This document shows positions 36,098-49,227 of a DNA stretch of 64,000 bases, one piece after another. Each line of letters begins with the position of its first letter. The first letter of the stretch is position 1. Below the pieces are notes generated by a model, which worked only from the letters and a program-made list of their open reading frames with translations, did no database searches and was not told where the DNA came from. Source of the DNA: Rotaria sordida (Eukaryota > Rotifera > Eurotatoria > Philodinida > Philodinidae); NCBI GenBank assembly GCA_905250125.1, contig CAJNOL010000799.1, positions 38,936 through 102,935 on the forward strand, given 5' to 3'. The translations under genes and the position numbers were made by a program.

Positions 36098-37800
36098 AAC
36101 ATTTTGTTCTATTACGAAAAAATTAGTTAATTCTATTTTGTTATGTTGTCTTATTTTTCTATCTAATACAAATTTATATATTTCTTTATTTTCTACCTTT
36201 GCTTCTTCAATACAGATATTCATAATAGTTATCTTAATATTTCAATTTGTTCATTTCGATAAAATTCATAATAAAAGTCGACTATAAAATTTATCTCATT
36301 ATTGTTCATCTAAAAAAAATTAGTTTTTTTGCAAATAAATAGTCGAAGAACGAAATCCAATTAAGAGCAAGAAATATGCTATAAGTATAATGTTTGACTA
36401 GAATATAAGATAATGTATTTTTTAAGCATATTAAAAATATCAATAAAGAAATGTTCTTAGCTTTTCTGACTTGTCATTGAATTAGCTGGCGGGAGACTAG
36501 CTCACCACTTTTAATTATCTCGAGTACAAGGTAGAGGTCAAAACTGTCAAAATCACTGTTTTCTGAAATTTACTAACGATGAATGGAAACTCATATTGAA
36601 GGTTTAAAAGCACATTATATTATCTTGAAACATTGATCTTCCTGACAATGTTTGAAGAAATTTCTAGCGACTCGCTAATCGCTAGGTTATCGCGATACAA
36701 GGTGAAGATTTTGTTATAGCAAAAAATATGCAAGGTGTGGAGAGCGAATACATACGCGATCGACTACAGAAATGCTCTGCTTCACATTGTATTTCAACCG
36801 TTCAATAGAACTTTTGAAACAGATTAGTGGCAATTAAAAACAAAATTGTTAACTAATTCTTCAAATTGGAAATATCATAGGTCTAGTCGATGGAATGTAT
36901 CAACAGCATTTCATATTGACTCGTGAAGAAATTTGAATTGGTTGATTCACCGACGGATTCAGAATTCTAGTGAGGGAGCCACTACTTCGAACTTATGCCT
37001 TTCGAAGTAGTACGATTTATTTATTGTCAAAATCAATCAAGTGCGGATGTTCTTACGCTTACATTCTTTGTAGCTGGTTTATCTATTAAATCTAGACATT
37101 TATAAATAAACAGTCTTTATAAAAGAAGCAACGAATAATTGTGAAGTTAACGAAACAGACGATGATTGAAAGATGAAGAATATTAAATGTCACTTAAAGT
37201 TAGTGGCTATGATTTATCCTTATGCCCTTCTTGCTGTTCATTGTTGTCCTTTGAACTCAGTTCTTTTGGGAAAATTTGGTAATTTGAGGATGGATATGAA
37301 TCTAAGAAAGATGTCATTGAAGTGTATTAGAGAAAAAAAGTTGTTTTAAACATAAAAAGATTCACATTTCACCAGCTGATGTTTGCTTGTTGGTTTTTTA
37401 ATTCGATCTTGCAGCACTGTTTTATTTTGAATATTTCAAACTTTTATTCTTGTTTATTTTTGAATTAATCATCAAGTGATAAGAACAATGGCCAATATCA
37501 TTATTGCATTTACCGCCATTACTTACCACAGGACTCTACAAACCATTGGGGTCACCAGTTTCGTAATTACTTCTATTCGAAACGAGGTGGCGATAGCCGG
37601 TATATGATCCACCAGTGATTTAATAGTAAAAAAGACGCAACAATACAGAACAAATTTTATACATTTAATTATCTTTATTGTATTACATATACATACATAT
37701 ACATATATGACCATAAGACATAAAAAAAAGGAATAAACATACACATAAATTTCATATTTTTTGAATCAAAGATAAGATATAGAAAGAAAAAAAAAGGGAT
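36098..37800. other. Convergent intergenic region, TTF2-like to KASH-like gene
   Basis: 1.7 kb between convergent genes. It contains a short perfect palindrome (CTACTTCGAA...TTCGAAGTAG, about 36982-37010). On the minus strand, a less AT-rich stretch at 37510-37620 might be a retroelement relic (see findings). AATAAA-like signals for the TTF2-like gene lie near 36268. Confidence 0.5.
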
Positions 37801-40800
37801 TTAAAGAGTAATACCATTTGTTGAACAATAAGCAAATGGCCACCAAGCAAATGATAATCGATTACAATCATCATCATTTGGTGATGTTAAAAAATAATAA
37901 CGTATGATGACAGTCCAGATAAATAAAACTATTGAACAACTAATAATTACTGCACACCATTGTAATCTACAAGAAACGATAGAAATTCATATTTACACAA
38001 CAAATAAAGAATATTTTTTGCTATATATACCTTTTTAAAACTCGTTTTATTCGATCTGATTGTATATTTTTAATATTGGTAGATCGATTAACTTTTTGAA
38101 AAGATTTTTTTGAACAATTATTTTCTTTTGTAAGTGTTCGATTAAATATTGAATCAATTTCTAATGTCATTGATGATATATCTTCATCTAAATCAGGTGT
38201 TGGTGAACGACTTGTTGTATAACCAGTTGATGTATTTAAACCAGAATCCGTAGTTGTAACAGTCATTGCACTTGGTATTGATGGACATGGTGATGACAGA
38301 CGTCGAAGATGTTTTATTGATGATTTCATTTGTGTAATCATTGGACTTGAACGTGATCGATTTAAACATCGACATGGTAATAATGATGAAGTAGAATTGA
38401 ATAATTCATAATCATCACAAAATAATTCTAATAAAATAAAAGTTGTTAGCACAATTTCTTATGGAATTTAACTATGAAATACAATGTGTCCATTCAACGA
38501 CATGCACAAGAGCGAAAGTACATTTCAACGAAGTTTCCTTGGCGAGGTTCGATTGTTTATGTTGAACGATGACTCATCGTGGTAGATGTATTTATAAGTG
38601 ATAGCTCTTGTTCGTACTTCTCTTTCTCATCTATTAATCTATTTTGAGGTGTGGATCTTTTCTTCACTAGTCCATTCACTCTATTTACATTCGTAGCTAA
38701 AGATTTCACTGTGTTGCCTTTTGGAATTCTCACAATAACTCATTTGCTATTGCAAATTTTTCGCGAAAAAAAAGTTTCGCTAGTTTTCAACGATACTTAT
38801 AGTTGTTGTTGCTAATCATAGAGAGAATTGTTTGATTCTATCTCTTTTGAGACACATTTCTTCACCATCCTTTTACTGAATCCTCTAGAAGTGCAATCAG
38901 GTAGTTTATATATTATAATTAGTCATTATTGATATGCAGTCTGTGGGGGGTCTAAATTTTTTACTCCTATACTTCAATAATTACAAATTTGATCATTTGT
39001 CATCGATAAAACTAACCTCGAACAGAATGAAATGGACAAATGCCAGTTGTTAAATTCTATTAAAGAAAATTTATATTATTAATAAGATAAATCAAAGAAC
39101 GTACTGATAAATTTCGTCGAGAACGAATTTTCTTTATTGGTAATAATACTAAAGAAAAAAAAAATGAGAAGTGAAAAGTAAAATTCTATTTCTTTTACTA
39201 TTTTCATTAAATTGTTCTTGTTTTTCTTTAAAACTAAATCATTGAAAAAAAAAAGTATGAAATTAAATAAATATTCTATTTTTTTTTCTTACTTTGTTTT
39301 TGTATTAAATTTTTCAATTTGTTTAGTTAGTGAAATATTTTTCAATCGTTGTGTTTTTTCATCTTTTTTTATTTTTAATAATTGTTCTTCTAATCGACGA
39401 ATTTTTTCATCGGATATTTTTTCTTTACATTTTAATTGTTCTATCGTATAATGATAATCTTTTAATATTAAAATAATATTCGATGATGTTAAATTTGATT
39501 CAATTGAATTAGAAAATTCATTTAATTCTAATTGAAATGTTCGTTGTTTTTCTAAAAAAAAAAAAAAAGAAAAGAAAATTAATTAAACATATTAAATTTG
39601 CAAAAATAAAAAGAATCTTTACCTCGACTAGCTATTAATAATGTTTGTAATTTTCTAAAACGTCCTTCAAATACATCTTTATTATCAATAACTTTTTTAA
39701 TTAAATTTTTTATTGTTAATAAATGTTTATCTATTAAATTTGTTGTTGTTAAAATATATTCATGATCTTGTTCACATTGAATTTTATTCGTTAATATCGT
39801 CAAATGTTCATTTATATTCATACCATTTACATGTAATTCATGAAACTATTTAAAAACAACGATATTCATAAATAGAAAAAAAAAAAACTTTATTGAATAA
39901 CACACCACATCTTTTAGATGCATCGAATTGAAACTATCGGTTTTTGATAAAAGTATTTGTACTTCCATATCATCAATTGTTTCCATATTCGATGAATCAA
40001 GACATTGTGAAACACATTCATTTGAAATATTATCCTGTATAAAATATAACCAAAAATATATTCTCTTTTTTTGTCAGATCGAATGCTTTCGTATGCCTTA
40101 TTTTAATTATATGCAAATAGACAAAGATATTCAAAACAAATTATTTAACAAAAGAAAAATCTCAAATTAGTTTCTCTAAACATTAATTTTCATGATTTGT
40201 TTTAAAGCCTTTCTTAATCATATGATATCTCTAAATGAATACTAAAATCAGAAGACAAGAAACTCGACACTGGAGTCACTGAGATCTGAGTTCGAAAATT
40301 TTGTACCCAACGGGTTCTATTCTACATGGTAATATATCGAAACTAGGAAAAAAGTTTTTTCTTGAGAAAATTTCTTTTTGTAGCATCTTCCTTCCTATAG
40401 GGAATGTAAAAAAGAAATAAAATCGTATCCGAAGGAAAAAAATTTCTTCTTCTTCTTCATTCTGAATATCAATTGTAAGTAGGCACGCATCTAAATCCAA
40501 TAACAAGACTTATTTCATTGATTATGAACTATATCAATAAACTATTTCGAAGAATGTCTGCTCTTAACAACCACGACTCAAATAAATATTTTGAATAAAA
40601 GAATATCTTTGTTTTTTTTTCCTATAAAAATAGTTATTTACAATAGTATTTATTTCTGCAAAGAGTGATTGTCCATTGGAAATAGTTGCACGACGTGATA
40701 CATCAACACGTTCTTCAAGTTCATCACATAAAAAACTTTCTTCATCACATAAATTTGATAAAGATAATCGAGCTTCAATTGATTCAGTTTTTGCACTAGA

Positions 40801-42347
40801 ATATTCATTCCATTACAATATTTTTAATATTGAATTAAATCGAATATTTTTTTTTATACATACTTTCGAAGTTGTTGACGAAGTTCTTCAACAATTTTTT
40901 CTAAATTTTCATTTTTTCGTACAATGTCCTATAATGTTATTTTATTTATAAAATAAAATAATTAAAATAATATCTTGACATACCTCATTAACTAGATTTA
41001 AATCATCTAAAGTTGTTCGTAAAGAATTAATAATTTGATAATTCTAATTAACAAGAAAAAAAAAACATCCGTTTTTTCATTAAATCTTTTAAATAATCAT
41101 CAAATACTTCTTTTAATTGATCTCGTACTGTATTTAATTGTTCTTCTAGCTGTTGTCGACAATCCTATAAAAACTTATTCAAGTGTATTTTTTTTTTTAA
41201 TAACAAAAAAAAACAAAGATATTGAATTTCATACGAATTCTTTTTTTAAATCATGTTCAGTATCCATTAATTTATTCATATATTGATTACATTCTTCTCG
41301 AATTGTTTGTAATTGACTTTCGATATCAATTAATTGTTCTTGAAGTTCAAATTTTTCTCGTTCACAACATTCATTATCTTCTTTTAAATCTCGATATGAA
41401 TTTTCTAATTGATTTTTATAGACATGTAAATCAACATTTTCATTTATATAACGTGAACTACGATTGAGATCATCTTCTAATCTATTGAATACAGAAAATA
41501 GAAAAGATATTCATTATTTTATAATATTTGAAATTAAATATACGAAATTTTTTTCTTTTGTATTTCTTCATATTGAATTTGTAAACGTTGATGATCATCA
41601 TCAAGTTTTTTATATTCTTCTTCAAGCATTCGTAAACATTCACTTTGTCGACGATTTATTTCCAATAATTCATTATATTCGATTTTACATCTAAAATTAT
41701 ATTAACATATTTGAATGATATGAAATTTGACTTTAAAAATAAATTCAACTTTTCATGATCATTTGATTTTTTTCGTGAATCAAATGAATACGATGATACA
41801 TCATCATTTGTATGTAAATCAATATTTTCTTTATTTCGTCGTTTTTTTAAAGATGATGATGCATTAGGTGACATTGATGAAATTGATTTTGATACCGATG
41901 TACTTATATTGGATTCACTATAAGATTAATCTTATCGTATTTAAATATCTTAAATGATATCAAATACTTACTCAACAAGTTGAGAATAAAGCTTTTCAAC
42001 AGCATTAAATAATTGATCAAATGTCACTTGTTGATCAGAATCACCGAGTTCATTTAATAAAAAAGTAAAATCAAATTGTACACTTAACTTTAAAAAAAAA
42101 CCAATAATATAATTGAAAATTAAAAATAGAAAATAGTAAATTCTAATAAATATACTAGATCTGTATTTTGTTCAGTAACAAAACGAAAATGTCGTATAAG
42201 TTCACCAGCATTAACACGTTGATATTTATCAAGTACACATGAATTAAATATGTGTTGTAAACTTATACGTTGTTGAGATGTTTCATTTCGTAAGTTAAGT
42301 GATTCATTTGATATAGCTTTATGAAGATGAACAATTGGCGATGACAT
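37801..42347 (-). CDS. Coiled-coil protein with C-terminal KASH-like membrane anchor
   Basis: Seventeen exons join in phase to 832 residues: 42156-42347, 41972-42087, 41750-41917, 41544-41690, 41235-41481, 41108-41164, 40984-41043, 40864-40928, 40642-40795, 39906-40034, 39623-39845, 39293-39551, 39199-39233, 39105-39148, 39017-39056, 38031-38427, 37801-37966. The start has a helical, EF-hand-like pair of units (QHIFNSCVLDKYQRVNAGEL; FLLNELGDSDQQVTFDQLF). About 450 residues of heptad-rich coiled coil follow, then a basic linker, one membrane span (CAVIISCSIVLFIWTVIIRYY) and a short luminal tail ending YCSTNGITL. Nesprin KASH tails end in a similar ...YTNGPPP(L/T), also after an acidic Asp/Cys stretch. 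The layout resembles KASH5 or LRMP, which tie the nuclear envelope's SUN proteins to dynein or other cytoplasmic partners. The KASH call is an inference; the gene model is solid. The donor of exon 6 (GTATTT) was chosen by phase. Confidence 0.72.
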
Positions 42348-45219
42348 CACGATTGAAAAGAACAAATTCTGACAAATAAATGAAAAAAAAAAAGGAGAAG
42401 AAAAGAAGAAAAAAATTGACATAAATGAACAAAGAACTAAACGATGTTAGAATAAGAATTTTCTCTCGCTCTTCACTTTATTTATATATTTTAAATTATG
42501 AAATTTTATTAAATAGAAAAAACAATTTAATGATTATCTAAAATTTTCGCTGAAATTCTTCAATTAAACTTTATACTATAGATGTCATTAATATATAAAC
42601 TGTCGTGCAACAGCAATTGATATAAGTGTCTAAGCCGATTGAAAATATAATTTAACATGCTAATGCCTATCTTTAGTAAATAATCGATTACGTAAAAAAA
42701 AAAACGAAGGCATGCATGCGTCTGTGTTTAAGACGTATATTGTTTCTAATTAACTTTAAAAAGCTATAAAAGGCAACATAATCAAGAAATGTCTTGTATT
42801 TAAAATTCAATGATGTCATTCAATTGTATTTCTATTATGAAAAATCAAAAAGAAAATAACAACAAACTTTTTTATTTTATTATTAATAAGATTAAAACTA
42901 CGGTTAATTTAGAGTAATAAAAAAAGAAGTATCCTATAGCAACATGAATGATAATGTCTCTGTTCATTCATTCTAATATTTATGTAAATTCTAAATAGAA
43001 ATAAGAATAGATTTATTTAATGTATATATTATTCTACAAACAAACATTAAAATTGGTACTAATTCTCTTGCTGATATAAGTTAAACAAATATTGTTTGTA
43101 ATAAAATAGTACAAACGAATTGTAAAAGTAAACTACTTAAATATTAAGAAATTAAAATAAATGAAAAAAAAAACAACAATAGCTGTTTAAGAAGTGTTCA
43201 AATAGAAAGACTGTAATGGAAGAAATAGATGTATATCAACTGATAGCTGTAGTCTCTGTTACTATATCGTCCAACAGTACCAATAATGAGAGTGCTACTA
43301 CAACGTTATCAGATCGTCCCAGTGCTTTATCCAATGTAGAAAATGAGAGAGTGGTATCCTTCTGAGGATCAGTTTTAAATCGCTCCTTCGAAAGAGAAAA
43401 TCTAGATGAAATACGAGGTAGCCTAACAACATTTGGCAAAAGTATGGACGATATAGAACGTCTTCAATGATGAAGACAGATTTTTTTTTATTCAATTTGA
43501 AATTTACAGATCGTTAAAAACACTCTCGTTTATTAAATTTAATCATTCACTTCCCACTAATGGATCTTCATTGTAATAATATTTTAAATAAATTCTACAA
43601 TGATTGCAAAAATTTCAAATATTCAAGAATATTCTATTCTAATTATCTAAACATGAAAATTGAATGTTGCAGCTTGCATAAAATGTGTTTGATCATTATT
43701 AATTCTTTGTTCAAAAGATTTATTCACAATTAGATACGAATAAAACTTTTACATGAAATATTAGTTTATTCATATTTTATTATTTTACAACTAAATTGAC
43801 TATTAAATCATTTTTTGAAACAAATGAATAGTTATCATCTTAAGTAAACAATTAACAAAGTTCGATTTGTATTAGTATTATTGTTGAATTTGATTTCATT
43901 TTATTTGAAATGGAAAAGATCGAAAATGATGATAGAAAATTAATTGATAAGAAACTACACAAGCATATTGCTAAAAAAATGATCTTGGATATCGAAAATT
44001 TTTTTAAAAATCGAATATCTATTTTTTGTGTCCCAGTGACGATGATTGAAAATCTTCAACTATTTTTGAATTTTTCTTAGGACTTAGTCGATTGATTTAT
44101 ACCTTTAAATATCAATAATATATAAAAAAAAATAAATGAAAATCCAATATATTACATAGAGCATTAATCAACTTGTTAATCACAGTGATTTTAACCGATA
44201 ATTGTACCCGTGACCTTGAAAAAAGTTCTCGTACGATGTCTTTTAATTTGATACAAAATTTACCATTAATTCGAAAAGACGAGTTTCTCAATTAAGTAGA
44301 AACAACTCATGCTTATCAAATCAAACATATCTAGATCAAAAAGTACAATCTATATACGACTGTTTACAGTGAAAATACAATTATGTAAAGCGTCGTAATA
44401 CTCGATTCAAAAATACGGTCGTATCATAATCAGATGACAACTCATATACGACTGTATACAGCAAAAATACTGTATCGTATTGTTATGGACAGAATCAGAA
44501 AAAAACTATAGCGTACTTACTGCTGTAAAGTTGCCATTTTGTCACTGTTTACTAGCAAAAAAATGTACATCGAGCTGGGTACACTTGTAACAATCTATCC
44601 TTCTTCTTTTATCATTCATTTTCTATCACAATCACTTCAGTAATATGATGGTACTCATCAGAAAATATTTGAGTGGTGTAGATTCATTATACTTTCGAAA
44701 TATTAAGAGTTTAAGAAAATACTAAAAAGAAAATCGATTGATGTCATTTAGCAAAAATTTACGTTATAGACGATTCATATTGTCAAAACAAGGTTATCAG
44801 ATTATTCATAAACGAACAACTATTTTTATTTTATGAATCGAATAATATTTAATACGCAATAACAAATAATTTGAAGGTAAACAACTCATATGCGTATCAC
44901 TCTCAAGAAGAATCGATTGATAATGATATTTATTTTTATTACCTTGAGATATCGAAAGAAATATATTCGTTTCGGTAGGCTAGATTTTATGATATTATAA
45001 ATGAGAGAAAAAATAAGCACATGTATTTCGAGAATGTTAATCATTATAGTACAATTTTGTATTTTTTTTATACCATTGGTAAGTAGATATGAATCATTTA
45101 TTTAAATATACAAAAAAAAAGGAGACAAAAGTAACATAATACAGTTTATCGATGGTTCGGCATCCGACGCATTCAGAAACAATATCAAAATGAATGACGG
45201 AATGATAAAAAGTAAATTC
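42348..45219. other. Intergenic, SLC6 to KASH-like gene
   Basis: 2.9 kb with the KASH-like promoter side at its left and the SLC6 3' UTR at its right. It holds a short direct repeat pair (TATACGACTGT.TACAG at about 44350 and 44452). The open frames at 43236-43495 (minus) have no recognisable family and overlap each other, so I do not call them genes. Confidence 0.5.
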
Positions 45220-48200
45220 TTATCTGTTTAATTTAAATTGATAATAAATAAAATAGACCAAAATACTCAATGGAGCAATGGATGTTAATATATAACCGAT
45301 AATTTGAAATGATAATGGATAAATAAATGTTTCATATGAAATCACACTAATCGTACGAATTGCAATAGCTAACATACCAAAAAGCCATATAGGTACAATA
45401 ATAATCCAACAGAGCCAAATATGTGTTAAAGGACGTTTTAAAACTTCACTGAAAAAAAAATCAACAACAATCTCATTCAAATAATCATATAAACCGAAAA
45501 AAAAAGATAATTTTACCTGATATGTGTAATAAATGTTTGACCAGGCCATTGTTTTGGTGGCCATTTTCCATACCATGATGAAAATGTTGTTCGATATGCA
45601 AAAAGAACTGTAAATAATTCTGCAATACAAATAAGTAATAAAGGTATAGCACCACAAATATAGCCATCAAATATATTAAATATATAAAAACCAGCTCGAG
45701 TTGTCATCAAAAGACCAACTGAAAATGATATAAGAACATAAATAGCAACAACAAATTCACGACGAATTTTTCGTCGTTTTGGATATCGACCATACCATTG
45801 ATCGAGTTTATCAAGTGTTGCTGTAAGTACTAAAAAAGATTATTGAAATTCTCAATATATACATATATATATATATACGATTTTCATTTCTATTCTTACC
45901 ACTTTCACATGTAACAAATTGTGAATCAATACCAAGTAGAAAAATCATAATAAAAAATGTTATAGCCCAAAAATGTGGTAATGGCATAAGACTAATAGCT
46001 TTTGGATAAACAATAAATGCTAAACCAGGTCCACTAGATACAACTTGTTCAATAGATACATTTGCTTTATGACTCATAAAACCCAAAACAGGAAAAACAA
46101 CAAAACCACTGCATACATTTGTAAATATACTTGTCGTTCCAGTTACAACAATATCACGATAAAAATTATAATCAGGACGATTATAACTTGATAAAGCTGG
46201 AATAATACCCCAACCAATACCATATGCCCAAAGAACATGTCCTTAAATCGAAAAAAAGAAAAGATAATTTATTTTTCTGAAACACAAAATAATATTTTGA
46301 TTATCACGCATCGTTCATTCATATATCTTTTCTAATTTTTTCTCTTTTTGTTCTACCATAGACCATATTGATAATTTAAATGATTGAAATCTTTTTTCTT
46401 TGTATATTGTTAATCATATTCATCTGTCTACGTTTATATTGTGAAATTGTTTGTTCTTTTATCAGGAATCTTGGTATCGACAAACACATGAACTCGAAAC
46501 AAAGATTATATAATAAATAGAATATCGAAAATGAAGAACAGACAATAAGAATACACAAAACAAAAGTAGACATAGATTCTAAATGAACAGTATACAAGGA
46601 AAAATCTTTCTATCGTTTGAATTATCAATATGGACGATGATAGAGCAAAAGAAGAAATATTAGAAAAGATATATAAACGAACAACGTGTAATAATCAAAT
46701 GATCATTTGTTTATTTAATACATTTTATTTTGATAAATTGATTCTTGTTCATCATACATTGTTTTTTTTTCTTATCTTTGAAAAATTAAAATTTTTTTGT
46801 TAAAAGTTCTATCTAGTCTTGTCTTTATGGATATGAAATATAAACATGTCGTTATTATAAGTATGAGAAAGTCAGCTCGTTTGCTTGAATCGTAATAGAG
46901 ATATTCGATTGTTTCTGTATTTCGTTATAATACACAACCTAATTGCTTGATAACATTTCTGGAGGATTAAGTAAAAGGATAGCAAAGAAATATATGTTCC
47001 AAAAGTAGATAGAATAAGACGATTTCTGTATTTAGTAACGACAGCTGCATCCTATTTTACATTTTAATCCTACAGGAATTGTACTAACAATTTTTTTTTT
47101 TTTCTTATAATAAAAAGTTTCTTTTTGTTTATTTTTTCTATAAATAATTTACCTGCAGCTTGTATCCAAGCTTTCTTATTTAATAATCGTTGTAGGTCAG
47201 GTACTAAATAATATTTTAAACCATCCCAAGATCCATCAAGAGTCATTCCACGAATAAATAATGCCGTCATTGGTATATAAGGAAATAAAGCTGTAAATAT
47301 AGCTACACGACTTGTTAATTTAATACCTTTCCAAAGACATAAATATATAATTGTCCACATAACAGCTAAAACAACAACATTTGGCCAATGTAATGTTGAT
47401 AAACCACTTAAATCTTCTGATATATTTAATATTGTTCTATTCCAAAATTGTTGAACTGAACTAACTATTTCTGTTTTATTATTTTTTGTTGATAAAATTC
47501 CTATTTTATATTAAATAATTGAATAAATAAAAAACGAAAACCTTAGTTATAAAATAATAAAATTACCTACATCGTCGCTCCATGGTAACCGAGAACCAAT
47601 GGAACTAAACGAATGAATAAGATAAATTCCACCCCATACCATAATCATAACATAATAAAGAGCACCAAAAAATGATATAAAAACAGAAGCAATACCAATA
47701 CCACGCATAGCTGGTGCGAATTCCCAACATCCAACCGAACCTCTACGTGAAAATTGGCCTAGAGCTGTTTCCATTATGAGCAATGGTATGCCACATAAGA
47801 GACTAATGATTACATAGGGAAAGACAAAAGCAGCACCACCATTCTCAAATGCTAAATATGGAAATCGATAGAGACTACCTAAAATAAAAATTAATAAAAA
47901 ATTTTTGTGACTATTTTTCTCGTATATTTTTTTGTTTTTCTTATCATTCTTTATCTCATATGTACATAAAGAGAGTTCTTATGTTTCTTTTTTTTTTGGA
48001 GGATATGTTGACATATAGTAAATTGTGTGTCTCTATTTATTCATTGTCTTACGTTCGATTATTTATTATATGACTTTATGAACTTAATAATTATTCATTG
48101 AAATAAATATATAAAACTTTACCGAGTCCAATAAGACCACCAAGTGTTGTAATTAAATAATCAAAATTAGTTGACCATGTTTCACGTGTATCATCTTCAG

Positions 48201-48339
48201 TCGATATTGTTTTTCGACTTGTATTTGATTGTTTATCTAAGACAACTATTGTTGTTGAATTTTCGGATTGATTATTTTCAGGTGTATTATAAGATGATTG
48301 AGAATAATGTTCATCATTATTTTGTTGTTGTTGATCCAT
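45220..48339 (-). CDS. Divergent SLC6-family transporter
   Basis: Six exons (48123-48339, 47567-47878, 47153-47500, 45900-46241, 45517-45829, 45220-45448) join in phase to 586 residues with the 12-helix LeuT-fold of Na+/Cl- coupled neurotransmitter and amino acid transporters. Family features are RFPYLAFENGG in TM1, GIPLLIMETALGQFSRRG, IGWGIIPALSSYN in TM6, YRDIVV, and LLGIDSQF in TM8. Glycosylation sites NKT, NRT and NIS lie in extracellular loop 2. That loop lacks the usual disulfide Cys pair. The TM1 Asn that binds Na1 (LeuT Asn27) is Ser74, and other Na1/Cl- side chains are replaced (see findings), while the TM8 Na2 segment looks normal. Substrate is unknown; it could be an altered-coupling transporter. 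ATG 48339 (MDQQQQ) was chosen; an in-frame ATG at 48447 would add 36 residues. Confidence 0.9.
46242..47152 (-). other. Long intron 3 of the SLC6 gene
   Basis: A 0.9-kb intron just before the TM6 exon. It is AT-rich, with no coding content or clear repeat seen. Confidence 0.7.
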
Positions 48340-49227
48340 AGTAAGCAATGAAACAAACATGTTCGCTGAATAAGATTTCATTTTAATAGATAGAAATAAG
48401 CGAACATTGTAGTTCTTTTTATTTACTATATTGGACTTTGGATTCAATGATTAATTTATTGATGACGATATAGGATAAATCCTTCGTTATAAGTTCACAC
48501 CCCTTTCTCGTTTCTATTGCTTTTTTTTTTCTTCTTTTCTCTCGTCATTCATGCGACAGAACACAACATATAACTTCATTAACGTACGCATTCTGTTCTT
48601 TACCAACATTGTTCCTCTCTTTTCTAGTTAGACATGTTTTTTTTCTATGGCATACTTTACATAGCAAAGTTTTTCTCGAAAGGACTCGAAGAAAAACAAG
48701 AAAAGAAGAAGAAGAAGAAAAATGTTTTTATTGTTGTTTTTCAATCAAATTTTTCATTTAGATTTATTTGGTGATTTCATAGTATAAATATCAGCGTCAT
48801 CAGTTAGTTTATGCGTCGTTATAGTGATTCAATAAATAGAGCAACCAATCAATGGCGTTGTTTTATGATCATCATTTTCGTTTTATAAGATGTCAGTGCA
48901 TGATAGTTCATTTTATCCTGAATAATAATTCATGCTTATCAAAAAAGAAAATAGATTTATCATAGAGTCAAACTATGACCTGATTTCTTTTATGCCTGAC
49001 TCTAGAATCTTTTTTTTTTCGTTGAGACATTAGAAAAAAAAAATGAATCAAGTTGAGCGTGTGTATCAAAGAAAATACTATTGGTAGAGCGTGTAAAAAT
49101 TTCGCTTCTTAATAATATCGTGATATGCTTGCACATCAGCTCCTGGGAATATAAGTTTTCCAATTTATAGAATTAGAATGTATAAAGGATACCGTGAGAT
49201 AAGATTATAAATTTCCCAGCCTCCCAT

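Noticed and set aside
43236-43495. Overlapping minus-strand frames of 65-67 residues
   Set aside because: Two frames overlap in the same DNA and neither shows a family motif or splice-supported extension.
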